Assembly (NCBI RefSeq): GCF_040822085.1
Contig: NZ_CP162006.1
Location: 2,232,001-2,296,000, forward strand
DNA length: 64,000 nt
Origin: Rhodoferax sp. WC2427
GTDB lineage: Bacteria > Pseudomonadota > Gammaproteobacteria > Burkholderiales > Burkholderiaceae_C
Direction: 5' to 3'
Made by a program: the position numbers and the translations under genes. This document shows, piece after piece, positions 33,230 to 42,270 of the stretch. The stretch's first letter is position 1. The number at the start of each line of letters is the position of its first letter. The notes under the pieces were generated by a model. It had not been told where the DNA came from. It made no database searches and saw only the letters and a program-made list of their open reading frames with translations.

Positions 33230-34009
33230 TCAGGGCATCAATTGCCCGCCGTTGACTTCGATGATCTGGCCGGTGATGTAGCCCGACAGCGTCTCGTCCG
33301 CCAGGAACAGGTAGGCCCCCACGCAGTCGGCCGGGGTGCCGGTGCGGCCCATGGGGATAGATTTGCGTGCGCCCTCCAGCTGTTCGGGGCTGGAGTTGCG
33401 GGTGTGGAAGTCGGTCAGGATCACGCCCGGGGCCACACCGTTGACGCGCACACCAAACGGGGCCATTTCGCGGGCGAACACGCGGGTCATGGTGCTCACA
33501 AAGGCCTTGGCCGCGCCGTACAGGCCCACGCCGTCGCCGCCGCCGGTGCGGGCTGCGATAGAGGTGGTGTTGACCATGCTGCCCCGGCCTGCCGCGCGCA
33601 TCACCGGTGCGGCGGCGCGGCAGATGGCGAAGGCGGCGTGCACGTTCAGGCCCATCACCCGGTCGTAATCGTCGTCGGTGGCCTGCTCCAGCGGGCGGCG
33701 GCCAAACATGTCGCCCGCGTTGTTGACCAGCACGTCCAGCCCGCCAAAAACGGCCACGGTTTTGTCAACCAGCGGCTGGGCCACGGTGCGGTCTTGCAAG
33801 TCGCCGCCCAGGGTGATGGCCGTGCCCCCGGCGGCGCGGATGGCGGCGGCCACCGATTCGGCGCCGTCCTGGTTGCGGGAATAGTGCACCGCCACCTGCG
33901 CGCCCCGGGCGCCAAAGGCCAGCGCCACCGCTGCGCCAATGCCGGAGCCGCCGCCGGTGACCAGCACGCTGCGGCCGGTGAATTGCAGGGAGGGGGGAAA
34001 TTCGCTCAT
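33230..34009 (-). CDS. Short-chain dehydrogenase/reductase
   Basis: NAD(P)-dependent oxidoreductase of 259 residues. Rossmann motif TGGGSGIG (18-25), NNAG, catalytic Ser in NTTSIAAR and YGAAK (YxxxK) are all present. It overlaps the PdxA2-type gene by ATGA, so it works in the same pathway, probably oxidising a sugar acid or alcohol ahead of phosphorylation (inference). Confidence 0.9.
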   Translation of the reverse strand: MSEFPPSLQFTGRSVLVTGGGSGIGAAVALAFGARGAQVAVHYSRNQDGAESVAAAIRAAGGTAITLGGDLQDRTVAQPLVDKTVAVFGGLDVLVNNAGDMFGRRPLEQATDDDYDRVMGLNVHAAFAICRAAAPVMRAAGRGSMVNTTSIAARTGGGDGVGLYGAAKAFVSTMTRVFAREMAPFGVRVNGVAPGVILTDFHTRNSSPEQLEGARKSIPMGRTGTPADCVGAYLFLADETLSGYITGQIIEVNGGQLMP

Positions 34010-35031
34010 GCCAAGGTCTCCAGTTTTTGGTGTGCGGTTTTGCGCAGACCCTCGACCAGGGTCATGGCGTATTCGGTGGCGTCCACCATGCTGTCGGCGC
34101 TGGCGATGCCCTTGCCTGCGATATCAAACGCCGTGCCGTGGTCTACCGAGGTGCGCAGAATCGGCAGGCCCAGGGTGATGTTCACGCCGCTCACCGCGTT
34201 CCACGCGCCGGTGGCGGGGTCGATGGAAAAGCCCAGCAGCTTCACCGGAATGTGGCCCTGGTCGTGGAACATGGCCACCACCGCGTCGAACTGGCCCGCG
34301 CGCAGCTTGATGAACACCGTGTCGCCCGCCCACGGCCCGGTCACCAGCTGGCCTGCGGCGGCGTATTCGGCCACGATGGGGGCGATGATTTCGCCGTCTT
34401 CCTTGCCCAGGATGCCGCCTTCACCGGCGTGCGGGTTCAGCCCGGCTACGGCGATGCGCGGCTGGGGAATGCCGAGGGCACGCAGCGCGTCCAGCGTCAC
34501 GTCCAGCACGCGGCGCAGGCGCACCGGGGTCAGGCGCTTGGGCACTTCGGACAAGGGGCAGTGGGTGGACACGTGGCTTACGCGCATGCCGCCGTGGGCC
34601 AGCATCATCACGCCGTCGCGCATGCCGGTCAGGTGGGCCAGCATCTCGGTGTGGCCCTCGAACGGGTAGCCCGCCAGGTGCAGCGCCTCCTTGCACAGTG
34701 GCGCGGTCACGATGGCGTCGATCTGTCCGGCCTGCGTCATCTGCACCGCGCGCTCCACCGCCAGGTACGACCATTTGCCAGCGGCGGCAGACACCTCGCC
34801 CACCGGCATGGGGCCGTCCACCGGGCCCACGTCCACCATGTTCAGCGGCGCGGCATCCAGACCCAAAAGCTGGCTGGCGCGGGCCAGCGATGCCGCGCAG
34901 CCAAACACGGTGAGTTCGATGCGGCCCTGCTGCACCAGCTCGCGCATCTGGTGGGCGGCCTTGACGATGATCTCCGGGCCAATGCCCGCAGGGTCGCCCA
35001 TGGTGAGGGCGAGGCGAATGGGTGTACTCAT
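34006..35031 (-). CDS. pdxA2: PdxA2-type 4-phospho-threonate/erythronate dehydrogenase
   Basis: NAD-dependent, metal-dependent oxidative decarboxylase, 341 residues, PdxA fold: TMGDPAGIGPE at the start and metal-binding His in FEGHTEML, NPHAGEGG and MFHDQGHIPVK. Beside a DUF1537 kinase such proteins act not in pyridoxine synthesis but on 4-phospho-D-threonate or 4-phospho-D-erythronate, giving DHAP and CO2. ATG at 35031 overlaps the kinase stop; the stop overlaps the SDR start. The kinase neighbour is the main reason to prefer PdxA2 over PdxA. Confidence 0.88.
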   Translation of the reverse strand: MSTPIRLALTMGDPAGIGPEIIVKAAHQMRELVQQGRIELTVFGCAASLARASQLLGLDAAPLNMVDVGPVDGPMPVGEVSAAAGKWSYLAVERAVQMTQAGQIDAIVTAPLCKEALHLAGYPFEGHTEMLAHLTGMRDGVMMLAHGGMRVSHVSTHCPLSEVPKRLTPVRLRRVLDVTLDALRALGIPQPRIAVAGLNPHAGEGGILGKEDGEIIAPIVAEYAAAGQLVTGPWAGDTVFIKLRAGQFDAVVAMFHDQGHIPVKLLGFSIDPATGAWNAVSGVNITLGLPILRTSVDHGTAFDIAGKGIASADSMVDATEYAMTLVEGLRKTAHQKLETLA

Positions 35032-36032
35032 GGGGAAATTTCCTTTGCGGTCAACGTAGCCAGTAGGGCGGATAGATCGTCCGGCGCGCCAAACGCCCCG
35101 GAGCGGGAATAACAGGCCACGCCGTGCCACGGCCCGCCCAGCAAAGTCGCCCGGCCCCAGCCGCTGCGCGGGCTGGCGCAGGCCTGCAGGCTGTGCACGC
35201 CCGCCGCCTGGCACAGCGCCAGCAGGGTGTCACCGCCCACCACCACCAGGTTGTCGGGGCGGGGCAGGGTGTGCACCAGGGTCTGGGCGCGTTGCTGTAA
35301 CAGCAATCGGGCCTCGGCGACGGGTAGCGGCTGGGGGTGGGACAGGTCGTGAAGATCGATGGAGCCCAGTTGGCCCCGCACCACCGGGTGGCGGCTGGCG
35401 GTGATGGTGTGGGTCAGGCCCGGCGTGGGCGGTGCTGCGTGGCGCGGCGCGTGCTGTCCCTGCCGCGCCAGCGCCCAGGCCAGCCCGGCGCTGCCACACC
35501 AGAGCCAGCGCGGGGCGGCGTGGCTTGCCAGCCGGTCCAGGTCGGCATCGCTCAGCACGTCGGGCACCAGCACGCCGCCTTGCGCATCGGGCACGTCACC
35601 GCTGCGGACCGTGAGGCCCACGGCGGCAAATGCGGCCCGCAGGTCGATGGCATCCGGGCCCACGTGGTGCTGGCCGCCCTGCGTCAGCCGCCCCTGCGCC
35701 GGGTAGGCCGGGGCAAACACCACACCGTCAAAACCGCCGTGGCGCAGCAGCCAGGCGACTTCGGCAAAGGTATTGCCGCGCAGCAGGCTGTCGATCTTTT
35801 TAAATGCTTGTGTGCCTGGCGCGGTGAACCAGGGCAGGCAGGCCTGCAGCACGCCGGGCAGGGCGGTGGAGGGCATGTCTCGGCTGCCGGTGGCCCAGGC
35901 CTGGACGGGCGCTGGGGAATCTGGCGCTTGCAGAAACACCGGCACCTGCTGCGCGCCGGTGAACGCGGCGGCGGAATCCAGCGCGCCGGTCAGGTCATCG
36001 GCCAGGATGCGCCAGGCTTGCGGCTGGCTCAT
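35028..36032 (-). CDS. Four-carbon acid-sugar kinase (DUF1537 family)
   Basis: ATP-dependent kinase expected to phosphorylate threonate, erythronate or a relative. The 334 residues include the N-terminal ADDLTGALDSA, KKIDSLLRGN, and C-terminal nucleotide-binding GGDT and SRSGAFG motifs. Most characterised members are near 420 residues, so this one is about 80 shorter, mainly between the two domains, yet all motifs are in place and the frame is clean. Translationally coupled on both sides by ATGA (DeoR before, PdxA2 after). Exact substrate unknown. Confidence 0.85.
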   Translation of the reverse strand: MSQPQAWRILADDLTGALDSAAAFTGAQQVPVFLQAPDSPAPVQAWATGSRDMPSTALPGVLQACLPWFTAPGTQAFKKIDSLLRGNTFAEVAWLLRHGGFDGVVFAPAYPAQGRLTQGGQHHVGPDAIDLRAAFAAVGLTVRSGDVPDAQGGVLVPDVLSDADLDRLASHAAPRWLWCGSAGLAWALARQGQHAPRHAAPPTPGLTHTITASRHPVVRGQLGSIDLHDLSHPQPLPVAEARLLLQQRAQTLVHTLPRPDNLVVVGGDTLLALCQAAGVHSLQACASPRSGWGRATLLGGPWHGVACYSRSGAFGAPDDLSALLATLTAKEISP

Positions 36033-36838
36033 GCCACCGACACCTGCGTCACCTGCAGCCCGGCTTTGCCCAGCGCATCCAGCTCTGCGGCGGGAATGCC
36101 GCTGTCGGTGATCACCGCGTCGAATTCCGCCAGCGTGCAGATGGTCATGAAGGCGCGGGGGCGGAACTTGGACGCGTCCACCAGCAGTCGCTTGGTGTGG
36201 GCGGCCTGCATCAGCGCGCGCTTGACGGCGGCGACTTCGGGGTCGGTCTCGGACAGCACGCCGTCGGTCACGGCATGTGCGCCCATCAGCAGCACGTCGG
36301 CGCGGATGTGGCGGGCACCGGTCAGCACCTCGTCGCCCATCAGGGTGTTGCTGCCAGCGCGCAGCATGCCGCCCAGCACGTGCACGCGGATCTGCGGGCT
36401 GCTGCCCAGCAGCTGGGCGATGGCCAGGTCGTTGGTTACGGCCACCAGCGGGATGCGCCGCTCCAGCACGGCCCGGGCGACTTCCATGACGGTGCTGCCG
36501 CTGTCAAAGACCACGCTCTGGCCGGGCTGCAGCTCGGCGGCGGCGGCATAGCCGATGGCGCGTTTTTCCCGTGGCGACAGCTCTGCCGCGGCCACCGGGT
36601 CGGGCTCGAAGGTGCTGTAGTGCTGCTGGCGCAACAGCGCACCGCCGTGGGTGCGGTCGAGCACGCCGTCGGCCTCCAGCACGTCCAGGTCGCGGCGCAG
36701 GGTGGAGACCGACGCGTCCAGCGCCTGGGCCAGCTGCTGCAGCGTCACCGCACCGTGGCGGCGCAGGAAGTCAACGATGCGGTCGCGCCGCTGGCTGGGT
36801 AGCAACGTCACGATGGCGAGCGGTTGTGGGCTGGTCAT
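36029..36838 (-). CDS. DeoR-family transcriptional regulator
   Basis: Repressor of 269 residues: DeoR winged helix at about 15-70 (RRDRIVDFLRRHGAVTLQQL, LRRDLDVLE, THGGA) and a sugar-phosphate-sensing C-terminal domain (DSGSTVMEVAR). First gene of the catabolic operon and divergent from the Bug receptor; it probably represses both, released by a phosphorylated pathway intermediate. ATG at 36838 chosen as the start of the conserved part. Confidence 0.92.
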   Translation of the reverse strand: MTSPQPLAIVTLLPSQRRDRIVDFLRRHGAVTLQQLAQALDASVSTLRRDLDVLEADGVLDRTHGGALLRQQHYSTFEPDPVAAAELSPREKRAIGYAAAAELQPGQSVVFDSGSTVMEVARAVLERRIPLVAVTNDLAIAQLLGSSPQIRVHVLGGMLRAGSNTLMGDEVLTGARHIRADVLLMGAHAVTDGVLSETDPEVAAVKRALMQAAHTKRLLVDASKFRPRAFMTICTLAEFDAVITDSGIPAAELDALGKAGLQVTQVSVA

Positions 36839-36927
36839 GGTAGGTTTTGATAGGGTATTCACCAATGAATGGTCGAATTGTGGAAATTTATCTTGATTGT
36901 ATTTGTTAGATTGTGAAAGAATTTGAC

Positions 36928-36955
36928 GCATGTTGCAAGATGGCATGTTGCAACA
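36928..36955. promoter_or_regulatory. Tandem GCATGTTGCAA boxes, candidate DeoR operator
   Basis: GCATGTTGCAA occurs at 36928-36938 and 36943-36953, period 15; the second lies in a perfect palindrome TGTTGCAACA (36946-36955). The site is in the 150-base gap between the divergent DeoR operon and Bug receptor gene, close to the latter. Confidence 0.4.
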
Positions 36956-36988
36956 GACCCGCATACCAACACACCGGAGACAACGCCC

Positions 36989-37981
36989 ATGTTCACAAGC
37001 CGTATTCCTTCCCGCCGCACCGTGCTCAGCGCCGTGGCCCTGGCCGCTGCCGCCTGCCTGCCCAGTCTGGCGCAGGCCCAGGCCTACCCCCACAAGCCGG
37101 TGACCTTGATCGTGCCCTACCCCGCAGGCGGTGCCAACGATGCGGTGGGCCGCCTGATCGGCCAAAAGCTGGCGGAAACCCTGGGCCAGCCGGTGGTGGT
37201 GGACAACCGCCCCGGTGCGGGCACCACCATTGGCGCAGCACTGGCATCCAAGGCCGCACCCGACGGCTACACCATCCTGCTGGGTTCGCTGGCCAGTAAC
37301 GCCGTCAGCCCGCACCTGATCGCCAACCCCGGCTACGACGCGCTGAAAGATTTCGCCCCCATTGGCCTGATCGGCGTGGCCCCCATCGTGGCCACGGTGA
37401 ACAAGGAGTCGCCCTACACCAGCCTGAAGTCACTGGTGGACGAGGCCAAGAAGCACCCCGGCGACGTGATGTATGGCTCGGCGGGCAATGGCTCGCCCTT
37501 GCACCTGGCGGGCGAGCTGTTCACCCAGGCGGCGGGGGTGAACATGACGCACGTGCCCTACAAGGGTGGCAATGCCCACACCATGGATTTGATCGGCGGG
37601 CGCTTGTCGGTGATTTTTGACACCACCACGGGTGCCATGACCATGATCAAGGCCGACAAGATCCGCGCCATCGCCGTCTCTTCGCCCACCCGGCTGCCCG
37701 AACTGCCCAATGTGCCGACCTTTGCCGAGGCGGGCTACCCCAACTTCGAGGTGCAAGGCTGGTACGCGCTGTATGTGCCCGCCAAAACCCCGGCCGACAT
37801 CGTCGCCCGCCTCAGCGCCGACCTGGGCAAGGTGATGGCAATGCCCGATGTGGACAGCAAGCTCAAGGCCCTGGCCGTGAAACCCGCCTACGGCTCAGCC
37901 CAAGACCTGGGCACCTTCACCCAGACCGAGTTTGCCAAGTACGGCAAGGTGATCAAGGTGGCCAACATCAAGGCAGATTAA
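36989..37981 (+). CDS. Bug-family (TctC-like) periplasmic solute receptor
   Basis: Periplasmic binding protein of 330 residues, tripartite tricarboxylate transporter receptor family. Sec signal peptide ending near AQA-QAY, then YPHKPVTLIVPYPAGGAND and the VDNRPGAG and HVPYKGG motifs. GGAGA precedes the ATG at 36989. No TctA/TctB permease genes are present, as is common for Bug proteins in this order. Divergent from and presumably co-regulated with the four-carbon acid operon; it may deliver or sense that acid. It converges on the AEC gene with a 4-base overlap of stops. Confidence 0.9.
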   Translation: MFTSRIPSRRTVLSAVALAAAACLPSLAQAQAYPHKPVTLIVPYPAGGANDAVGRLIGQKLAETLGQPVVVDNRPGAGTTIGAALASKAAPDGYTILLGSLASNAVSPHLIANPGYDALKDFAPIGLIGVAPIVATVNKESPYTSLKSLVDEAKKHPGDVMYGSAGNGSPLHLAGELFTQAAGVNMTHVPYKGGNAHTMDLIGGRLSVIFDTTTGAMTMIKADKIRAIAVSSPTRLPELPNVPTFAEAGYPNFEVQGWYALYVPAKTPADIVARLSADLGKVMAMPDVDSKLKALAVKPAYGSAQDLGTFTQTEFAKYGKVIKVANIKAD

Positions 37982-38961
37982 GCCAGCCACTGCACGGCGG
38001 CGGAGAACGTCAAAAACGCCGCTGCCGTGGTCACCAGGATGATGCGGGCGATACGCCCGTTGTCGGCCCCGAAGCGCTCGGCCAGCAGGGTCACATTGCT
38101 GGCGCTGGGCAGGGCCGCCACCAGCACCAGCACCTGCAGCACCAAGGGCTGCAGCGGCACACCGCAGCGCATGGCCGCCGTGCCCACGCCCCACACCAGC
38201 AGCGGGTGGACAAACAATTTGATGCCCGCTACCGGCAGGTAATCGCGCAGCAGCGGCGCGGCATGGCCCTGTGTGGCCAGGATGTGCGAGCGCGCCAGCA
38301 CCGCGCCGATGGTGAACAGCGCCACCGGCGAGGCCGCGTCGGCCAGCAGCCCCAGCGTCTGCTGCACCGGGCCGGGCAGTTTGAAGCCCGTGGCCGAGGC
38401 CAGGCCGCCCAGCAAAATCGCCCAGGGCATGGGATTGCGCAGCACGCCGCGCAGGGCCTGGCGCGCCGCATGGGCCATACCGTGCGTGCCCGCGTGGTCC
38501 AGCTGCGACAGGGCGATGCACAGCGAGGTGGTCACCACCATGTCCACCACGATGGCCACAATCGCCGGGCCCGCCGCCTGCGCACCCAGCAGCGCCACCA
38601 GCAGCGGCACGCCCATGAAGCCGGTATTGGGAAAGGCCGCCACCAGCGCACCAAACGCCGCATCGTTCCAGCCGATGCGCGCGTTGCGGCTAAACGCCAC
38701 CGTGCCCGCCACGATGGCCAGCCCGCACAGCAGGTAGGTGAAAAACGCGCTGCCGTCCAGCAGCTGCGCCAGCGGCGTGCTGGCGCCAAACCGGTACAGC
38801 ATGCAGGGCAGGGCGAAGAACAGCACAAAGCCGTTCATCCCCGGTATCGCCTCCAGCGGCAGCATGCGGCGGCGCGCCGCCACGTACCCGGCCAGGACCA
38901 GGGCGAAGAAGGGGAAGGTGACGGCAAGGATGGCTAGCACGGTGCCAACTATACATTTCAT
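37978..38961 (-). CDS. AEC-family (auxin efflux carrier-like) transporter
   Basis: Inner-membrane carrier of 327 residues with about ten hydrophobic segments and the family features FALPCMLYRFG and AFPNTGFMGVPLL near the crossing helices. Bacterial relatives (MdcF, MleP-like) move malonate or malate; substrate here unknown. The start codon and first few codons lie at the edge of a dispersed repeat (38948-39002), whose reverse complement contributes the ATG, so the true start may have been shaped by the repeat. Confidence 0.85.
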   Translation of the reverse strand: MKCIVGTVLAILAVTFPFFALVLAGYVAARRRMLPLEAIPGMNGFVLFFALPCMLYRFGASTPLAQLLDGSAFFTYLLCGLAIVAGTVAFSRNARIGWNDAAFGALVAAFPNTGFMGVPLLVALLGAQAAGPAIVAIVVDMVVTTSLCIALSQLDHAGTHGMAHAARQALRGVLRNPMPWAILLGGLASATGFKLPGPVQQTLGLLADAASPVALFTIGAVLARSHILATQGHAAPLLRDYLPVAGIKLFVHPLLVWGVGTAAMRCGVPLQPLVLQVLVLVAALPSASNVTLLAERFGADNGRIARIILVTTAAAFLTFSAAVQWLA

Positions 38962-39002
38962 AGCTGCTCACGCTCATGCAATAAGCGCTAGCGGCCTAAA
39001 TG
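38948..39002 (+). repeat. Dispersed palindromic repeat, copy 8
   Basis: CTATACATTTCATAGCTGCTC then ACGC ... ATAAGCGCTAGCGGCCTAAA. It covers the AEC start codon on the opposite strand. Confidence 0.8.
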
Positions 39003-39100
39003 GCGATTTTTTCCAGGTGCCTACGGGCAATGGCGGGTTTATCCATAGTTACATGTTGCCATGCTAGTTGTACGATGTCGCATCACTAACTGGAGACACC

Positions 39101-40195
39101 ATGCCCCTGCCTCGGCACTTTATTTCCCATACCGCCCTGTGCGCTGTTGTGTGCTGCGCAGCAGCATCGGTGGCCGCCAAGACCCTGGTGTATGTATCCA
39201 ACGCCGACAGCAAGGAGATTTATGTGATGGAGCTGGACGGCCGCAGCGGTGGCCTCACGCTGGTCGAGAAGGTGCCGACCGGGGGCATGGTGATGCCGCT
39301 GGCGGTCAGTCCGGACCGCCGGTTTTTGTACGCATCGCTGCGTTCGGCGCCGTTTTCGGTGACCACTTTTGCCATTGCCCCCGACAGCGGCAAGCTCACC
39401 GCGCTGGCCACCGTGCCGCTGGCCGACAACATGGCGAATATCGCCACCGACAAAACGGGCCGCTTTCTGCTGGCTGCGTCGTACGGCGGCGACAAGATCT
39501 CGGTCAACCCGATTGCCCCCAACGGTCTGGTCGAGGCCACGCCGGTGTCTGTCATCCCCACGGGCAAGAACGCCCACGCCGTGATGACCGATGCGGGAAA
39601 CACCCATTTGCTGGCCTCCAACCTGGGCAGCGACGCAATGTTGCAATACAAGTTTGACCCCGCTACCGGCCGGGTCGAGCCCGGTACGCCGCCTGCGCTG
39701 GCCACGGTCAAGGGGGCCGGGCCGCGCCATTTCGTGTTCCACCCCAACCAGCGCTGGGTGTTTGGCAGCAACGAGCTGAATGGCACCGTCAGTGCCTATG
39801 GCTACAACGCCGACCAGGGCACGCTGAACTGGTTGGGCTCGGTGTCGGCGCTGCCTCCGGGCTTCGTCTGGAAAGAGGCGCTGGCCACCGCCGATATCCA
39901 CCTCACACCCAGCGGCAAGTTCCTGTACGCCACCGAGCGCACCTCCAACACCCTGAGCGCTTACCGGGTGGATGCCGAAACCGGGGGCTTGGCGCTGGTG
40001 GGCCAGTACCCCACCGAAACCCAGCCGCGGGGCTTCAACATCGATCCCCAGGGCCAGTATTTGTTGGCCGTGGGGCAAAAATCGCACGCCCTGACCAGCT
40101 ACCGCATCCACCCGGACACCGGGGCGCTGACGGTGCTGCAACACCACGCCATGGGCAAGAACCCCAACTGGGTGGAAATCATCGACCTGCCTTGA
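39101..40195 (+). CDS. Periplasmic lactonase-fold (YbhE/Pgl-type beta-propeller) protein
   Basis: Exported seven-bladed propeller of 364 residues, similar to 6-phosphogluconolactonase of the YbhE type. Signal peptide (HFISHTALCAVVCCAAASVAA) then TLVYVSNADSKEI; blade repeats such as PDRRFLYASL, PSGKFLYATER and PQGQYLLAVGQ. Because it is exported it probably does not act in the pentose phosphate route but on an external lactone or as a binding propeller. TGGAGA precedes the ATG at 39101. Confidence 0.82.
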   Translation: MPLPRHFISHTALCAVVCCAAASVAAKTLVYVSNADSKEIYVMELDGRSGGLTLVEKVPTGGMVMPLAVSPDRRFLYASLRSAPFSVTTFAIAPDSGKLTALATVPLADNMANIATDKTGRFLLAASYGGDKISVNPIAPNGLVEATPVSVIPTGKNAHAVMTDAGNTHLLASNLGSDAMLQYKFDPATGRVEPGTPPALATVKGAGPRHFVFHPNQRWVFGSNELNGTVSAYGYNADQGTLNWLGSVSALPPGFVWKEALATADIHLTPSGKFLYATERTSNTLSAYRVDAETGGLALVGQYPTETQPRGFNIDPQGQYLLAVGQKSHALTSYRIHPDTGALTVLQHHAMGKNPNWVEIIDLP

Positions 40196-40281
40196 ACCGG
40201 GGTGCCTGGTGTTTACCGACGCAGCCATTCTTGCAATCTGCATTTCTGGCGCAAACTGCCTCTTCTTGAAAGGACAACACC

Positions 40282-40788
40282 ATGGCAATTGAAACCGCAG
40301 TTTTGGCTGGAGGCTGTTTTTGGGGCATGCAGGACCTGGTCCGCAAGCTGCCCGGGGTGGTGTCCACCCGCGTGGGCTATGTGGGCGGCACCAACGACCA
40401 CCCCAACTACCGCAACCACCCCGGCCACGCCGAGGGCGTGAGCATCGGCTTCGACAACGCGGTAACCAGCTACCGCGCGATTTTGGAATTCTTCTTCCAG
40501 ATCCACGACCCCAGCACCGTGAACCGCCAGGGCAACGACGTGGGCACCAGCTACCGCTCGGCCATCTTCTACACCAGCGAGGCGCAAAAAGCCGTGGCCC
40601 TGGACACCATCCAGGACGTGGATGCCTCCGGCCTGTGGCCCGGCAAGGTGGTCACCGAAGTGCTGCCCGCGCCCACCTTCTGGGATGCGGAGCCCGAGCA
40701 CCAGGACTATCTGGTGCACCGCCCCAACGGCTACACCTGCCACTTTGCCCGCCCGGGCTGGAAGCTGCCCGCACGCGCGGCACGCTGA
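40282..40788 (+). CDS. msrA: Peptide methionine (S)-S-oxide reductase
   Basis: Cytosolic repair enzyme of 168 residues that reduces methionine-S-sulfoxide in proteins. The active-site GCFWG is at residues 11-15, followed by [13 protein letters not shown] and [13 protein letters not shown]. Length and motifs fit the family; recycling would be by thioredoxin. Stands alone, followed by a dispersed repeat. Confidence 0.95.
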   Translation: MAIETAVLAGGCFWGMQDLVRKLPGVVSTRVGYVGGTNDHPNYRNHPGHAEGVSIGFDNAVTSYRAILEFFFQIHDPSTVNRQGNDVGTSYRSAIFYTSEAQKAVALDTIQDVDASGLWPGKVVTEVLPAPTFWDAEPEHQDYLVHRPNGYTCHFARPGWKLPARAAR

Positions 40789-40789
40789 G

Positions 40790-40844
40790 CGTTACATGCT
40801 TTTTAGGCTGCTAGCGCTTATTCCATCAGCGTAAGCAGCTATCG
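40790..40844 (+). repeat. Dispersed palindromic repeat, copy 9
   Basis: GCTGCTAGCGCTTATTCC then ATCAGCGTAAGCAGC; a fold-back version with matching arms, between the convergent msrA and isochorismatase-like genes. Confidence 0.65.
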
Positions 40845-40860
40845 TAAAGAGAGCGATGGT

Positions 40861-41682
40861 TTATAGCTGGACCTGCGTGCTCGTGGCCAGCTCGATGCCC
40901 TGGGCCAGCATGCTTTGCATGAATGCGTCGTGCTGGGCCTGGAAACCGGCCACCGGGCTCATGCAATCGGTCAGCAGCACGATGCGCTGCGGCTTTTGGC
41001 GGGCCAGGTGCTCGACGATGTGCTCGGTGGTGGCGCGCACGCAGTGGCTGCTGGCTTCGCCTGCAATCAGCAGCACGTCGGCCTGGTCCATGGCGGCCAT
41101 CAGCGTGTGGTTGAGGCCGGTGGCTTCGTCGTGCGCGTCGGGCACCTCGGCCATGACGGCACTGTAGTGCTCGGTCCAGGGGTTGCTGCCCTTGGTGAGC
41201 TTGGTGGCGTTGCGGCCCTGCTGGTCTTCCCAGGCGTTGTAGGCGGCGCGCACGTCGGCATGCACGTTGTGGCCCCAGCTGCCGATTTCGCAGTGCACCG
41301 GCCACACCATCAGCAGATAGCGGCCCCGGGCTTCCAGGGCGTCCAGGTAGGCCAGCGTGCGCCCCAGCGCCCCAGGCTGGCGCGGCAGGTACTGGCCTGC
41401 GTGCACGGCGGCGGCGGTGATGGTGGTGAACGGCGCCACCGCGCTGCCATCGGCCTGCTGCCAGAAGGTGGGGTGGGCGATGTCGATGCGGTGGTGCGAG
41501 TCCAGCGTGAGGGTGATGTCGGTCAGCTGTGGCCCGTGGGCGCGGATGAAGGCCGCCAGGCGCTGCATGTCGGCCGTGGCACCGGCCACGGGCAGGGCGG
41601 CGCCCGGCAGATCGCAAAAGTCGTTTTGCGGGTCGATGATGAGCAGGTGGGTGTGGTGCGACATGGCAGTAAAGGCGGTCAT
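40861..41682 (-). CDS. Isochorismatase-like cysteine hydrolase
   Basis: Cytosolic hydrolase of 273 residues with the triad of the family: LLIIDPQNDFC (Asp), a central Lys in TKLTKGSN and the nucleophile Cys in ASSHCVRATTEH. Such enzymes include nicotinamidase and ureidoacrylate-type amidohydrolases; the substrate is not evident, although the metal-site-like DSHH is nicotinamidase-like. Start at 41682 overlaps the stop of the zinc-ribbon gene; ATG at 41664 also possible. Confidence 0.85.
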   Translation of the reverse strand: MTAFTAMSHHTHLLIIDPQNDFCDLPGAALPVAGATADMQRLAAFIRAHGPQLTDITLTLDSHHRIDIAHPTFWQQADGSAVAPFTTITAAAVHAGQYLPRQPGALGRTLAYLDALEARGRYLLMVWPVHCEIGSWGHNVHADVRAAYNAWEDQQGRNATKLTKGSNPWTEHYSAVMAEVPDAHDEATGLNHTLMAAMDQADVLLIAGEASSHCVRATTEHIVEHLARQKPQRIVLLTDCMSPVAGFQAQHDAFMQSMLAQGIELATSTQVQL

Positions 41683-42179
41683 GGGGCTGGGGAGCGCAGG
41701 GAGGACAGCAGGGATGACAAGGATATGCCGTTGGCTTGCAAGGCCTCATAGCCCACTGCTGCGATCAGGCCCAGCATCATGACGATGGCGAGTACCCAGG
41801 GCGCGCGGCTGCGGCGCCGTGGTCGGGGCTGCGGGGGCAGGGGGGGCATGCTGAATGCAGGCTTTGCGGGCGCGGGAGGCGGTGGCGCCACGGGGGCCGG
41901 TGGGGGGGTGGGCGATGCTGCGGCGACCGGGGTGGCTTCGGGTGATGGCACCGGCGCTGCGGGCGGGGGCGGCACGGGAGAGGCCATGGAGGGGGCAGTA
42001 GGTGCGGCAGCGGGCTTGGCGAAAGGCATGGCCTCGGGTTTGGCCATGGCCTGCTCCAGCAACGACATGCGCTGGGGTGAGGATGGGGGCTGGGGTGGGG
42101 GCAACGCGGCGGCACAGTGGGCGCACACGGTCGCGTCGCGGGCGTTCTCGCTGTGGCAGGCGGGGCAGAGGTGGCTCAT
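41679..42179 (-). CDS. Zinc-ribbon, proline-rich, single-pass membrane protein
   Basis: A 166-residue protein of unknown function. It starts with a zinc ribbon (CPACHSENARDATVCAHC), continues with a long Pro/Ala-rich linker (about 30-118), and has one membrane helix near the C-terminus (WVLAIVMMLGLIAAVGY). The layout resembles small adaptor or envelope-spanning proteins. It overlaps the isochorismatase-like gene by ATGA. Confidence 0.75.
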   Translation of the reverse strand: MSHLCPACHSENARDATVCAHCAAALPPPQPPSSPQRMSLLEQAMAKPEAMPFAKPAAAPTAPSMASPVPPPPAAPVPSPEATPVAAASPTPPPAPVAPPPPAPAKPAFSMPPLPPQPRPRRRSRAPWVLAIVMMLGLIAAVGYEALQANGISLSSLLSSLRSPAP

Positions 42180-42270
42180 GTTTCAACTCGGGTAGGTGGG
42201 GCGGGCAGGCGTAAGTCCTGTGGGGGCAATGTCACATGGTGACAGCAGCCACCCACGATAATCGCGCTCC

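Noticed and set aside
35028..36032. Short DUF1537 kinase as a truncated or frameshifted gene
   Set aside because: All key motifs from N- to C-terminus are present in one frame and both ends are coupled by ATGA, so it is shorter but intact.
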